Shown: one piece after another, positions 11,061-23,385 of the stretch
Position numbering within the stretch: the stretch's first letter is position 1
Layout: the number at the start of each line of letters is the position of its first letter
NCBI GenBank assembly: GCA_021186555.1
Contig: JAJKFL010000014.1
Location: 43,732,700 to 43,796,699 of the forward strand
Reading direction: 5' to 3'
Length of the DNA: 64,000 nucleotides
From: Reticulitermes speratus
Taxonomy: Eukaryota; Arthropoda; Insecta; Blattodea; Rhinotermitidae
The notes under the pieces: generated by a model
Database searches by the model: none
Told to the model about the DNA's origin: nothing
The model's input: only the letters and a program-made list of their open reading frames with translations
Position numbers and translations under genes: made by a program

Positions 11061-11111
11061 CAGAACACTGGACTACAGCGTGTCCTGTTGATATGTTTGC
11101 ACAGTTGATCA

Positions 11112-11160
11112 GGCCACGGACAGGTGACTGCAAAATTATTGCAGTCACCTGTCCGTGGCC
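11112..11160. repeat. short perfect hairpin
   Basis: Arms of 22 bases (GGCCACGGACAGGTGACTGC...) around a 5-base loop AATTA. Not followed by a T run and not tied to a gene. Confidence 0.85.
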
Positions 11161-11833
11161 AGTTACAAGTACACCAACCCTCTCTACTTTCCTGCCCAAT
11201 TGGCTGTACCTGTTAGGCAACTGCCTGCTTGACAGGAAGGCAATGCTGTGGGATGGATGACCAATGAGTCATCCATCAATTTAAGGCAGGGGAAAAGTTT
11301 TCTCTCATCTTAAAGCATCCTGACAATGTCTGAGGCCAGCCCAGCCTCCTCTTCACTCCATGCTCAGGGTAAAGTGGCTGAGCCAGGAAGCAAACCAGTT
11401 ATCTCTGTCTAGTGCCAGGGTTAAGAATGTGTGGAGCTGTATGTGCTGTACCTCCACACCCCTCTATACCCTCACTGTGTGGTGCTTAATGAAACGTGGA
11501 GACAGCTGTACCTTACATGAAGTGTTTTCATGTTAATGAGTTGTGTTGCTCACAGCACAAACTGTTGTGTGAACAATAGGAGTTGGATCATATACTTGTT
11601 CACAGGCAACAGTGACAAAATGCCGTTTCAAGTGACGAAGAATGGCCATGTGGTCATTGTCTGTGCACACTGTCGTCTGGGACCTCGGTGACCTCAGATT
11701 GAACTTTTAGTTTGTATTACACTTTGTGTTGTTGTTGTTGTTGTTGTGTGTTGTGTGTGTGTTGACTGTTGTGTAACACTGGGCAATGCAGCAGCTTTAG
11801 TGTGTTAGAGTTGTGTGTACTGTGAAGAAAATA

Positions 11834-11993
11834 CAGTAAAACCCCTATTTAATGAATTGCTGGGGGATTAGAATATATTTCTCTAGATCAAGGTTTTCAT
11901 TAAATGGAGGTTTACATTGTTTATATGGAGCTATTGTCGGGACATGAAAAAATCATCACTAAATGCTGGGAACATTAAATCGGTGTTTTACTG
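11834..11993. mobile_element. Tigger/pogo-type MITE, 160 bp
   Basis: Ends CAGTAAAAC(C/A)CC(T/G)ATTTAAT in inverted orientation, flanked by TA. Non-coding. Confidence 0.75.
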
Positions 11994-12455
11994 TATCACC
12001 ATCAGGAATGAAGTTTTTTAATTCATGTAATCATAGTTATGGCATGTGTATTTAATTTATTTCATGTGGTGGCAGTTGTGTATAATGGAGGCAGTTGTTT
12101 TTGCTTTGAAACGTTCAACATTGTAAGACCTTGTAATATCATTGTATTAGAACTCTGAAATTCTTTGTATGTGGTCCTAACCCTAAAATGTGTATATATA
12201 CTGATAATGTCTGTAACCAGGAAGTGTTCCAGATCTCGTTTCCTCAGTTTGTTCGAGAAGCAGAATATGAGAAAAGTGTACACAGTTGGTGGAAAAAGGA
12301 TATGGTATTAAGTACAGTGTCTTTAACAAACATGCTGCACTTCTTGTAATTCAGTTTTCCCAGTGTCACATTTCCATCCATGCTCGACTTGTTCTTTATA
12401 TTTGTTGGTACAGGATTTGAGGTGCTTACAGTGGTGAGGATTTATATTGCAGTCT

Positions 12456-12605
12456 GGGTTAGGACACCGTGTAGTCTGGTACATGGTTATAAATGTTTTT
12501 GAGGAGCATTCTGGGTCTGACTTCACAGGCAGTCAGAAGATGGAGGCAGCTTGTCCTGAATAAAACCTCGGTGCCCACCAGTCAGACTACACGGTCCCAT
12601 AACCC
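12456..12605. mobile_element. small TIR element, family 'CCGTGTAGTCTG', copy 2
   Basis: GGGTTAGGACACCGTGTAGT at the left pairs with ACTACACGGTCCCATAACCC at the right. Non-coding interior. Confidence 0.65.
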
Positions 12606-14535
12606 GGAAGCTATAATTTTGAATCTTAATATTTTGCATTTTCCATGCATTGTATCACTATTACAAAACAACTGATTACACATATTAGGCAATAAATATA
12701 CCTTATTATTTTACATTATATTTTGATGTCAGCAGGCATATGTCAGAGAAAATATAATATAAAATAATATTTCCTAATAAGTGTATTTAGTTGGTGTTTA
12801 ATAATTTCGAAGTTCGCTATTTTTTAGTGAAATTATGAAGTGAGGGGTTGAGGGAGAGGGTATGGCAAAGCAGGAGGCTGTTTTGCCGATGTCAGGCTAC
12901 ATAGTTCCATCAGTTACCACCAGGAGCATGCTTTACCCACGGCCAGTGTGCCATGCCGGCTACAGTATCGCACTAAGGCACCGCATAAGGCGGTTTAATG
13001 TTGTTTTCATTGAGGTCTGTGGTCATTACGTGTGATTAACTGTCACTGTGGTTGCTGTTTCCACCTACGCAGAATGCGCAAGTGATGACAGTTGTTTATC
13101 GTGTGAGGTTTGTGAAGACGCATATCAGGGTTGAAGTTTGAAGGTCAACCTATCAGGCGAGTAAAAATAAACCAGTACAGTTAATTTTCATCATGACTTG
13201 CTAGAGTTCACATGTAGAAGAGAGGAGTAGGGAAGTGTCGGCAGACTGCATATCGATTGGTAAGGGTGATATAGGCAGGTATTCGTCAGTATTCGAACTG
13301 CATTAGCGGAAGATGGGCATAACTTCGAGTCAGTAAAGGAATTTGCTTATAAAGTCAAATCCGAAGGTACGTAGTGAAAATCACAGCTGAATGTTTTTTT
13401 TGTGTTGAGGTAACGTTGGTCTACCAGTATCACGGTGTTGAAATGACGAAATTTTGTCATTGCTCAAGTGCAATACTGTGAAAGCTTATATAAGCAACCT
13501 AGAGGTAAAGTTAAACGAATTCTGAAGGTCACTTTACTTGGGGGTCAGCATTAGGTTGTGATTAGTTTGCTTCGTTGGAAATTTCCACCAGTACCCATTG
13601 GATAAGTTGTTAAGTGTACCCCAGAACTGGCCTGGATATGGTGCTAAACAGAAAAATCCTTCCTCTGCGGGTAATGGACATAGCACATAGCCATTACATA
13701 AAGGAATTTGCTTATTAAGTGGCACAAATGTAATCCTGAAGGTTGAGGCAGCATGTTTCTCTGGCATGTTGGTACCTGCCAAGCAAACTACATGGCATCA
13801 CGTTACAAATTATCTCACTACAGTGAGAACCTCAAGTGTAATGAATTTCTCAAGGCTATTGCTGTGACTAATACTGTTAATTTTGTAGTTAATATGCAGC
13901 CATGGTGTGAATTTTTATGCTTATGGATCAGACCAGCTTGGTGAGAGAAGTGTCTTGACTCCTGTGTCAGATTCTGTACTAACAAAAGAATGCACTGTAC
14001 TTATGAAATGTAGGCTGTGGCACAAAAATTTAATGAAAGTGTTGTGTTAAGAATGTGGTATATGTGACAATCTTCCTGTCATTTTGTGTTACTGAATCTC
14101 ATTAAATCTTCAGTGGACACATTTGTAAAACTTTTCACAGCCTGATTTGTTCAAATTGTTGTCTTCTGTATTTCCCAGTGTCAAAACTCAGAAGATTACA
14201 GTGCTGATAAAAATGTTTCATTAAAATACAAGTTCTTAATTATATATTTTAACAGTAGTAAGAATATATCGGGTTTTGCTGATGTGCTGTGTATTCTGGC
14301 AGAAGTGTACTGATGTTCTGAAGGTATTTGCTGCTGTCATCATCAGGATACGTCTCACCCATCTATATATTTTCGAAGACAGCTGTGTACATGTTCACAG
14401 TTGTGTAGACCTTAAATCTGACAATGCACTATTCTTTGTTGTGCTGTATAGAAGAAAATGGGTCTTATGCACCAATTTTTTTCCTTCTTTCATGTCTTTT
14501 CATTCGTTCGTTCGTTCGTTCATGTTTCATGTAAT
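12606..14535. other. intergenic, no gene recognised
   Basis: A+T-rich unique-looking sequence. A (CGTT)n microsatellite lies near 14508-14520. No exon supported. Confidence 0.5.
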
Positions 14536-14543
14536 GTACATGC

Positions 14544-15296
14544 GAGGCACACACCCATAGAGGGGACTGCTAGTCTGCACCCCGCCCCTTCCGCACTCAC
14601 ACAAAATCAAAATTAAAAAAAAAACAGATTTCTGTACACATGGTGGTATCATACTTTTATAGGATTTACCCCTCAGCTGAAATGAGCCACTGAAATTGGC
14701 TGATGACTAATACGTTGGAATTTTGAAAAATAAAATAAAAAACTTAGGAAGAAGTAGACATATTTGTTTTCTTTTTCAGTTAATTTTAATTTTCTCTGTA
14801 ACCAAATTATAGGTCTGTAATTATTAACGAGTTGTCTGCTCAGAGTGGGGTTAGAAGAGCATGTGGTTCTGATTCTTGTGTAGTCAAAATTCCAGGTAGA
14901 CCCTTTATTTGATGGTTGTCCAGTGATGTTAAGTGCATTTCTTAATTACATTCCCAATTCGGAGAGCTGGTTAAATTGGGAAGTAAATGGCAGTCACATC
15001 AAGGCCTAGGGTTTAGTTTATAGGTGGACCATACCTGATAGGAAGCCATCAAGTCTTACCATGCTGGCACCTAGTGCTTGAATGACAGAAGGTATGTTAT
15101 AAATTTGCAGTCTTTGCATACGATTAAAACATAGGGCAGTTTTGACTGTTTGATAGCTTTTGGATGTACAACCATTTTGAACAATGTAGTTATATTTATA
15201 TGATTTTGATAACACAGTTTTTAAAATCAAACTCAAATTCTATATAGCCTCAGGGTCAGCACTCCCTGCCAAAAAAAAATTCTGGGTGTGTGCCTA
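14544..15296. mobile_element. hAT-type MITE, long form (753 bp)
   Basis: Begins GAGGCACACACCCA and ends TGGGTGTGTGCCTA, flanked on both sides by the 8-bp direct repeat GTACATGC (14536-14543, 15297-15304). Ends match the 298-bp copy at 43027-43324, but this copy has about 450 bp more in the middle. Confidence 0.85.
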
Positions 15297-15304
15297 GTAC
15301 ATGC

Positions 15305-16486
15305 ACACATTTGAAGTTGTTTTAGGTGTGGCGTTGAGCTGTAACCTTTCATGAGTGAGACAAATATGTAAGTTATGGTTGAAGTATTGTGTGGAATAAC
15401 TGTGACAAAAGTTGCACTAACAGTGCAAAGTGTATAACATTAGTTCATGGTAAATTAGTTTGTTTCTTTAGTCTTAACTAGTTTGTCTTAATTAGTTTGT
15501 TTCTGTTTTTGTTAAACACCTGCATGTCATCGAATGTTTCAGACAAGTGCTTAACACTCCTGCTTAATGTGTGGGAGATCGAAGGTTAAAACTGCAGTCT
15601 AGGGACTGGCCATTTTCAGTGACAATTTTCATAGTTTTCCATAGAGTGAACAGGCATATCCCAAGATAGTACTGCAAATTAGGCCATCTGAGCTTTTTGC
15701 CAGTTCCTTAGTCCCTCATCGTCTTGCCATTCAGTGTTGTATAGTATGAGTCCCTGACAATATTTTTTTGCATGAAGTTTCCTTCATTTATTGCAATACA
15801 GAGTAAGTAGAAAAGCAATGCCGACATATTTTACACTAATCTTAAGGTCAGTTTTGGCATAGTGTTACATTTACAGTGTAGTATCTTTGTGTTACATAGA
15901 GCAGTAGTTCCCAACCTGTTTTAGTATGAGGGCCCTGAATATTAATGTGTAGGTTTGAGGCACCAGTAATAAAACAGGATGGCACTTAAACTGTGAATTG
16001 TGAATTCCAATACACAATTACAACTGAAACTTAATGATAAAAATGAAGTCACTTTTTCTGTGAAACTGTTAGTTTGTAATTTAATGTTACTTTTGGGATT
16101 ACACAATTAATTCAGCCCATTCTTTCTTCAATGGCCATTTAGGAAGGGGAAACAGCTCCCTCTTTGGGAAATGGTGATGTAGAAGATGATTAGAAATTTT
16201 ATTTTTCGCATAAGATAAAGTCTTTATTTAATTGCATGCATTTGAGCCTGTTTTGATTTGTAGCATGGAAACCTTAATGTTGACTGAGACTGAGCATGTT
16301 TGTTATAAACTAGACATATGTTATTACAATAATCCATCACAATTAACTTAGTTGTCCTGGAGTATTTACTAACGCTGGTTAGCAGTAATTACCGTAAATA
16401 CACAGAGAGAAACAGGTATTTTTGTTTTCTCCAGGACATAATTTTGTGCCCACATATAAAAATAAGCAAGTGGTCTTTATTTCAAA
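15305..16486. other. sequence upstream of GPx, possible promoter region
   Basis: No gene or clear repeat. It must contain the GPx promoter or 5' untranslated exon; I see no convincing TATA box or initiator to place it. Confidence 0.4.
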
Positions 16487-16567
16487 ATGCTGGTTGCAGG
16501 ACTGCAGTTATTTGGAACTGCATTTTGCGCTCTGCGACTCTTGTCCACACGTACCGCCCCAGTCATG
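16487..16567 (+). CDS. GPx: GPx exon 1 (leader; ends in an ATG)
   Basis: 27 codons beginning [20 protein letters not shown] and ending TAPVM, donor GTGAGT at 16568. The last codon is an ATG continuous with exon 2 (M-AATPEDW), so translation could start at either end of this exon. Alternatively TGCAG at 16495-16499 is an acceptor and the first ATG is intronic. Confidence 0.65.
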
Positions 16568-19500
16568 GTGAGTCTCACACTTTATTATATACTGTATCTA
16601 AGAAACACTTACTGCCGCTCTGCTGTGAATATGTACTGTTACAGGATTTTGGTTACTTGAAATTATAGATTTGTGGCAGGTAAAATTAATGTTTACAGAT
16701 CATAGTGAATGACAGACACCACCACACAACCAGACACAAACAGATACAAACCACTTTAAAAGCAGAATAGAATTTAATTGCTGTGAGCCCAGTATTTTTC
16801 TGGTGTTTGGATTTTAAATGAGATTTTATTAAGTCAGGAGAAGCAAAGGGTTTCTGCGAGATTTGCATTTGTGACTCTTATTAAGTGGTTTACAAGCAGT
16901 TTAGGCCTTGCTTTGTTTTGATGTTTTTCTTTCATTCATTGTCAGGCGGCAACTCCAGAAGATTGGAAAAATGCATCATCCATCTATGATTTCACTGTAA
17001 AAGATATAAAAGGGCAAGATGTGTCTCTGGAGAAATACAGGTAGGTTGTGATGTACGGCAGGCACGTACGTATGCACCAATTCTTAAGTAGTGAGTAACT
17101 TGTAGTAGAATCTGAGGCTTCAACATGACCAATACCAGGGCCAGTCACTGGACACAGTTCTGAGCCAGTTTGATCCAAGCCTCACAGCCAGTTTACATAA
17201 ACACATTCTTAATGTCATTCTCCTCCCCAATTTATCTTCCCAGGTCATTTTCCAGGACTTTTGCACTCGTGTGTTGTTACCATTCAGTCTTGAGTGGCCT
17301 GTGTAAACCATGAAGTTCCTTGGTATGTAATATCTTAAATTTTCTGTGTTCTTCATCTGTCTTTGGTCATGATATTTTCTTCAGAGCTTTTTATTTAGCA
17401 CTTGTCATGTGAAAACAACTGGCAAAGTTGTTGTTTTATAAAACTTGATCGTTGATGTTTTCTGAAGTAGTGTGGACAAATGCTTTTGAACTGACTAACA
17501 CAAGTTGTTTACTGAAACTGAAACAGCTTGCCATAAGACCTACTTGTGAACCCCTTCATTCACATCACCACAGCCTGTGTTTGTAACATGCCTTCTAATG
17601 ATGTTTTCTTCTTGTGTTCTTGCCTTCCATTAGGATATTTTCCTTAACGTTTACAATCACCTATATTTATGTGTGGATCATTGTAACTTTAATGACCTAA
17701 CTACTGTAATAATTCTTCTTTTTCTTTCAGTGTCCAGAATTAATACCCAAGTCGTCAATCGCTTACCTGTAGATAATGAAATTTTTTAACATTTTGTGCT
17801 TGTATCTCAACTCTCAGGAAGGAAATGTAGCATTTCCATCAATATGTCTGATTATAGTACAAATTGGAAGCTAATGAAACTCTGTTCCAGAGGTGATGTG
17901 GCCATTATTGTGAATGTAGCCTCAAAGTGTGGCCTGACTCCCACAAATTACAAGGAATTGGCAGAGCTTCATGACAAGTATGCTGAATCAAAGGTCTCCG
18001 CATATTAGCTTTCCCTTGCAACCAGTTTAATAGCCAGGTGAGGCTTAATAGAATGTCGGTGATGTATAGAGTAAATACTCCATAACAGAACAAATGTGCT
18101 GGAAAGGAGATACTACACTCAGGTCAGTGAAAGAATAAACATGAATGCTCTGGGTTCAAGTCAGTGGCTGCTCCTGTGTCCTGCCTACATTGCACATCTT
18201 CTGTCTGTCTAGACCAATAGCAAACCAAGAATGTGAAGGGAGAGCTGAAATGATACTCAAAATACAAGTGATAATTTGTGGGAGTGGGAGAAGGCACACA
18301 AAAGTGAGATGGACTTTGGAAGACTGTGTTCATTCTTTCTCTGACCCAACTTTTGTTACAACATAATATGTAATTCTCAGCAGGCATTTAGTTGTTATCT
18401 AGTATGAACTAATATAAAGTCGACTCTAGTAAAAGAAGGTAAAGCAATCCCATTACAGGCCTGGACAGACCCTTAGGCTTCCAGGAGGTTGAGAGTCCCA
18501 GATTTCTAGACAATCGGCACATGAAGGTGGTAAGGTTGTCAGCCCAACGCACCGGCCGCCTTTACCCCCCAGGAAATATTCCTTGTACTCATTTCTATTA
18601 GAGTCTGAGTCGACCCCAGGGCCATAGTGCGACCAAAACGATTGTATCAATGAAAAATTCCAACTACACCATCGGGAATCGAACCTGCGACCTTCCCGCT
18701 TGTAGCGCAGTGCCTCAACCAACTGTGCCACCACGTGCCCCAACTCTAGCACAAAATGTTATATATCCAGCAACATGACATGTATATTGTATTTAAATGT
18801 CACCTGTCACTTCTGAATAAATGTAACTCTAATGAAAGAAGCTGTCACCCATTTTGTTCTGATGTGCAGTATATATTATCATGATGACAGTCTGTGGGGT
18901 GTGTTCTAGGAACCTGGAAACGCGGAGGAAATAGTGTGCTTTGCCAGGTCTAAGAATGCAAATTTTGACATGTTTGAGAAGATTGATGTCAATGGAAACC
19001 ATGCACATCCACTGTGGAAGTACTTGAAGCACAAGCAAGGAGGAACTCTAGGAGAGTAAGTAAATATGAGTATTAAATGTTTCTTGAATACCAGAAGTAC
19101 ATACACATTGTGATTGTGATCATGTATTTAACCAGAAGTACATACACATTGTGATTGTGATCATGTATTTAACCAGAAGTACATACACATTGTGATTGTG
19201 ATCATGTATTTATAACCAGAAGTAACATACACATTGTGATTGTGATCATGTATTTAACCAGAAGTACATACACATTGTGATTGTGATCATGTATTTAACC
19301 AGAAGTACATACACATTGTGATTGTGATCATGTATTTAACCAGGGAAGTACATACACATTGTGATTGTGATCAGATGTATTTAACCAGAAGTACATACAC
19401 ATTGTGATTGTGATCATGTATTTAACCAGAAGTACATACACATTGTGACAGTGATCATGTATTTAACCAGAAGTACATACACATTGTGATTGTGATCATG

Positions 19501-20941
19501 TATTTAACCAGAAGTACATACACATTGTGATTGTGATCATGTATTTAACCAGAAGTACATACACATTGTGACAGTGATCATGTATTTAACCAGAAGTACA
19601 TACACATTGTGATTGTGATCATGTATTTAACCAGAAGTACATACACGTTGTGATTGTGATGATGCATCAACACAGTTTTGCCAGTCATTTCTGCACAGAC
19701 ATAGTTGTATTTTCTCATACCCTGTTATTCATTGACAAACTGTTTCTCTTCTTTCTGTTTTATCTGTAATGTGATCTCTGAATAAGTTATATAGGGTCCT
19801 TGCTGTATATGTGAATATAGCACTCGTCACTTCATAGACTGTTTTGTGTAGCAGCAGAAAGTGCACTATCATCATGTTATGGCACTTCATGGATCTGCAG
19901 GGAATTTTCTGCAGATCAGTACCGGTTGTTCTGAGAGTTCACATATCATTGAGATGGAGCCAAGGTTCATCACTAGACAGAACAGGCGTGGGGTTTGTGT
20001 CTCCATCCTGTGACTGAAGATTGAACAACTCGTGTAGACATAACAACCTCGCTGTGATAGTGTGAGCTGTGTGACTTTGCGATGCAAAAAGGAAGTGACA
20101 AACCATATTTGCAATAAAAGCTAAGGACCCTGTATTGAGCAAGTTTGAAGGTTCTCATAGTTGTGACTTCTGGAATGCAACATGTACTTTGGTAGACAGA
20201 TACCCAACACTGTAGAGGAACCTGCTGCCTCAACTTTCAGTATAGAAGGGTGATTTCCAGTTTATGTCTTTAAGATGGAGGCAGTCAGTTCCTCTGGAAC
20301 ATTGGTGCCCATTTACCAAACTTCACAGTGTCACACTCCTGAACACTGCATAATTTCAAAGTTATATTGACTGTTTCAATATCTGCAAGGTGCCGTAGTT
20401 GTGTTGTTGTTCCAGGCCATAGTACCAGGGTCTTGTCAGCTACCTGGCACCACCAGAAGAACAAGTGGATTGTTTGGAATGTGTTTTGGATGTATTGTAG
20501 TAGTGTATGGCTGAGGATGTTCCCTGTGTTTCATCATTCAGTGAAGTCATGTTAGACCTCTGATAACCCGATTTTCATTTGCAGTTTCATCAAGTGGAAT
20601 TTCACCAAGTTCATCATTGACAAGAATGGACACCCCGTAGAGAGGCATGGTCCCAACGTTGATCCCAGTGTGAGTGTATTTCATTTCTTTGCTTTATCAC
20701 TATAGTCAGAAGTGGTTGAATTAGTGCAGATTAATGATGGCATCAGGTCTGAAATACTGTTGGCCAAATTATCAGGATCTATGTTACCTTCTACAAAATG
20801 AATCTTCAATCAGATATCATGCCTACAAAAAAAATGGCAGTCCTCATGAAGATCTTTTTTAGATTTGTCATAAATTGTATGTTTGTAATGTATGACATTG
20901 TTTTACAGAAACTGGTGTCCAGCTTGGAGAAGTACTGGTAA
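16487..20941 (+). CDS. GPx: phospholipid-hydroperoxide glutathione peroxidase (GPX4-like, Cys form)
   Basis: Reduces lipid and hydrogen peroxides with glutathione or thioredoxin. Six exons: 16487-16567, 16946-17040, 17891-18037, 18910-19055, 20585-20669, 20909-20941. Motifs in order: [27 protein letters not shown] with the peroxidatic residue encoded by TGT (17928-17930), FPCNQFNSQ (tetrad Gln), KWNFTKF (tetrad Trp and Asn), and C-terminal SLEKYW. Counting from the ATG at 16565 gives 169 aa, the usual size for monomeric insect GPx, once a one-base deletion in exon 3 at 17993/17994 is allowed for. The upstream ATG at 16487 would add 26 residues rich in Leu, Ala and Arg, like a mitochondrial presequence. 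As sequenced, exon 3 reaches TAG at 18006-18008. Confidence 0.93.
16946..17040 (+). CDS. GPx: GPx exon 2
   Basis: 31 codons plus two bases, acceptor TTGTCAG, donor GTAGGT. Encodes [20 protein letters not shown] and GQDVSLEKY, the conserved N-terminal strand of GPx. Confidence 0.93.
17891..18037 (+). CDS. GPx: GPx exon 3, active site, one-base deletion
   Basis: Acceptor CTGTTCCAG, donor GTGAGG at 18038. Encodes [20 protein letters not shown]...HDKYAESK; then the frame jumps and [15 protein letters not shown] follows directly. One G is missing where AAG-GGT would be expected (AAGGTCTC, 17991-17998). Both halves are perfectly conserved, which suggests a sequencing error or a very recent mutation. 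Confidence 0.92.
18436..18741 (-). mobile_element. tRNA-derived SINE, family 3, in GPx intron 3
   Basis: On the minus strand the head GGGGCACGTGGTGGCACAGT (box A) is followed by GGTTCGATTCCC (box B) and a roughly 230-bp body. The intact tRNA-like head suggests a full-length 5' end. Confidence 0.8.
18910..19055 (+). CDS. GPx: GPx exon 4
   Basis: Acceptor GTTCTAG, donor GTAAGT at 19056. Encodes [37 protein letters not shown] and HKQGGTLG. Confidence 0.93.
19089..19660. repeat. 41-bp minisatellite in GPx intron 4, about 14 copies
   Basis: Unit AACCAGAAGTACATACACAT plus TGTGATTGTGATCATGTATTT, very uniform. It begins about 35 bp after the exon 4 donor. Confidence 0.95.
20585..20669 (+). CDS. GPx: GPx exon 5
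   Basis: Acceptor TTTGCAG, donor GTGAGT. Encodes (D)[28 protein letters not shown], with the Trp and Asn of the catalytic tetrad. Confidence 0.93.
20909..20941 (+). CDS. GPx: GPx exon 6 with stop codon
   Basis: Acceptor TTTTACAG, then [10 protein letters not shown] and TAA at 20939-20941. Confidence 0.9.
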   Translation, partial: KLVSSLEKYW

Positions 20942-21371
20942 TGTCCTTCAAGGTCAATGATGATGGAATTTTTCTTTTGAAAGTTGTAGCAGGGAATTTG
21001 AGGTGATCTCCTAGTAGTGTTTCACAAGTTGCTGAATCATCATTGTTGCTTCAGCAAGGTTCAGTGTGTAGACTGTTATCTTGTAATGTTGCATAGTAGA
21101 TTAGTTAAGATTGGTATTTATCTGTTATTAATGCATTCTTGAGATAAAAACATTATTTACAAATTAAATTTCACAAGCAGACCAAAGAAGGAGTGTTTCT
21201 GAAATTCAGCATGTCATAATTTTCATTCCATTGTCTGTCCTACTTTGATATGTCTTGCTGTCTAATCGCAGACCACGCAACACACTGGTTGTGTTTAATT
21301 CCTTTCACAGTTAATGTATTCCCTTCAGACTGTATTTTATAAGAGAATAGTAGCTGCACAATTGTAAACAT

Positions 21372-21377
21372 AATAAA
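21372..21377 (+). terminator. candidate GPx polyadenylation signal
   Basis: AATAAA about 430 bases after the GPx stop codon. Chosen by position and hexamer only. Confidence 0.4.
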
Positions 21378-21569
21378 TATAGTGAACCTGTCATAAATGG
21401 AATTCTGAATTCTGTGTAATTTGTGAAATAGAGCTTTCCCTTCGTGTGTTAGTGCTAGAGCATGTAACGAGTATATAATGGGTGGAGCCCTTGCGGTCCG
21501 ATCAACGTAGGCCTTTGAAGGCCCTTTGTGCCCCAGTGCTAGAGCATTGGGGAGGCATTAGACATTACT

Positions 21570-23385
21570 TTTACCTGATTTTTAATGTCATAGGACCATG
21601 CCATGAGGGCATGGCTCTTGATCTCAGCACCAGATGGAGGTGAATTTCAGCTTCTCGCTTTGGCTGCTTTACTCCCAGGGAAAGAGTCCCAATACTGACT
21701 GATGGAGGAGCCCAGAGCTAATCTGGATTCTTTGGAGAAAAGTCCCTGCCAGGAATGAAATTCCAGTTCCTTGGTCATTCATTCCATAGCCTAGTCACTG
21801 TACTGACTTAGCTATTCATTCCATAGCCTAGTCACTGTGCTGACTTAGATATTCATTCCATAGCCTAGTCACTGTACTGACTTAGCCATTTATTCCATAG
21901 CCTAGTCACTCTACTGACTTAGCCATTCATTCCATAGCATAGTCACTCTACTGACTTAGCCATTCATTCCATAACCTAGTCACTGTACTGACTTAGCCAT
22001 TCATTCCATAGCCTAGTCGCTTTACTGACTTAGCCATTCATTCCATAACCTAGTCACTGTACTGACTTAGCCATTCATTCCATAGCCTAGTCACTGTACT
22101 GACTTAGCCATTCATTCCATAGCCTAGTCACTGTACTGACTTAGCCATTCATTCCATAGCCTAGTCACTGTACTGACTTAGCCATTCATTCCATAACCTA
22201 GTCACTGTACTGACTTAGCCATTCATTCCATAGCCTAGTCACTGTACTGACTTAGATATTCATTCCATAGCCTAGTCACTGTACTGACTTAGCCATTTAT
22301 TCCATAGCCTAGTCACTCTACTGACTTAGCCATTCATTCCATAGCCTAGTCACTGTACTGACTTAGCCATTCATTCCATAACCTAGTCACTGTACTGATT
22401 TAGCCATTCATTCCATAGCCTAGTCACTGTACTGACTTTGCCTTTATTCCATAGCCTAGTCACTGTACTGACTTAGCCATTCATTCCATAACCTAGTCAC
22501 TGTACTGACTTAGCCATTCATTTCATAGCCTAGTCACTATACTGACTTAGCCATTCATTCCATAGCCTAGTCACTGTACTGACTTAGCCATTCATTCCAT
22601 AGCCTAGTCACTGTACTGACTTAGCCATTCATTTCATAGCCTAGTCACTGTACTGACTTAGCCATTCATTCCATAGCCTAGTCACTGTACTGACTTAGCC
22701 ATTCATTCCATAACCTAGTCACTTACTTACTTAGCCATTCATTCCATAACCTAGTCACTGTACTGACTTAGCTATTCATTCCATAGCCTAGTCACTGTAC
22801 TGACTTAGATATTCATTCCATAGCCTAGTCACTGTACTGACTTAGCCATTTATTCCATAGCCTAGTCACTCTACTGACTTAGCCATTCATTCCATAGCCT
22901 AGTCACTGTACTGACTTAGCCATTCATTCCATAACCTAGTCACTGTACTGATTTAGCCATTCATTCCATAGCCTAGTCACTGTACTGACTTAGCCGTTTA
23001 TTCCATAGCCTAGTCACTGTACTGACTTAGCCATTCATTCCATAGCCTAGTCACTGTACTGACTTAGCCATTCATTCCATAACCTAGTCACTGTACTGAC
23101 TTAGCCATTCATTCCATAGCCTAGTCACTGTACTGACTTAGCCATTCATTCCATAGCCTAGTCACTGTACTGACTTAGCCATTCATTCCATAGCCTAGTC
23201 ACTGTACTGACTTAGCCATTCATTCCATAGCCTAGTCACTGTACTGACTTAACCATTCATTCCATAGCCTAGTCACTGTACTGACTTAGCCATTCATTCC
23301 ATAGCCTAGTCACTGTACTGACTTAACCATTCATTCCATAGCCTAGTCACTATACTGACTGAGCTATCCTGGCTCCCATCTAAAT
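21570..23385 (-). mobile_element. SINE family 2 copy expanded by an internal minisatellite
   Basis: Left part (CATGAGGGCATGGCTCTTG..., GAATGAAATTCCAGTTCC) and right end (GACTGAGCTATCCTGGCTCC) match the body and tRNA head of the SINE at 27898-28176. Between them lies the 1.6-kb 37-bp array. Confidence 0.75.
21776..23361. repeat. 37-bp minisatellite, about 43 copies
   Basis: Unit CATTCATTCCATAGCCTAGT plus CACTGTACTGACTTAGC with variants (AACC for GCCT, GATATT for GCCATT) recurring in blocks, a sign of segmental array duplication. Confidence 0.95.

Noticed and set aside
17928..17930. Selenocysteine codon in GPx
   Set aside because: The codon is TGT, so this is the Cys form; no SECIS element is needed.
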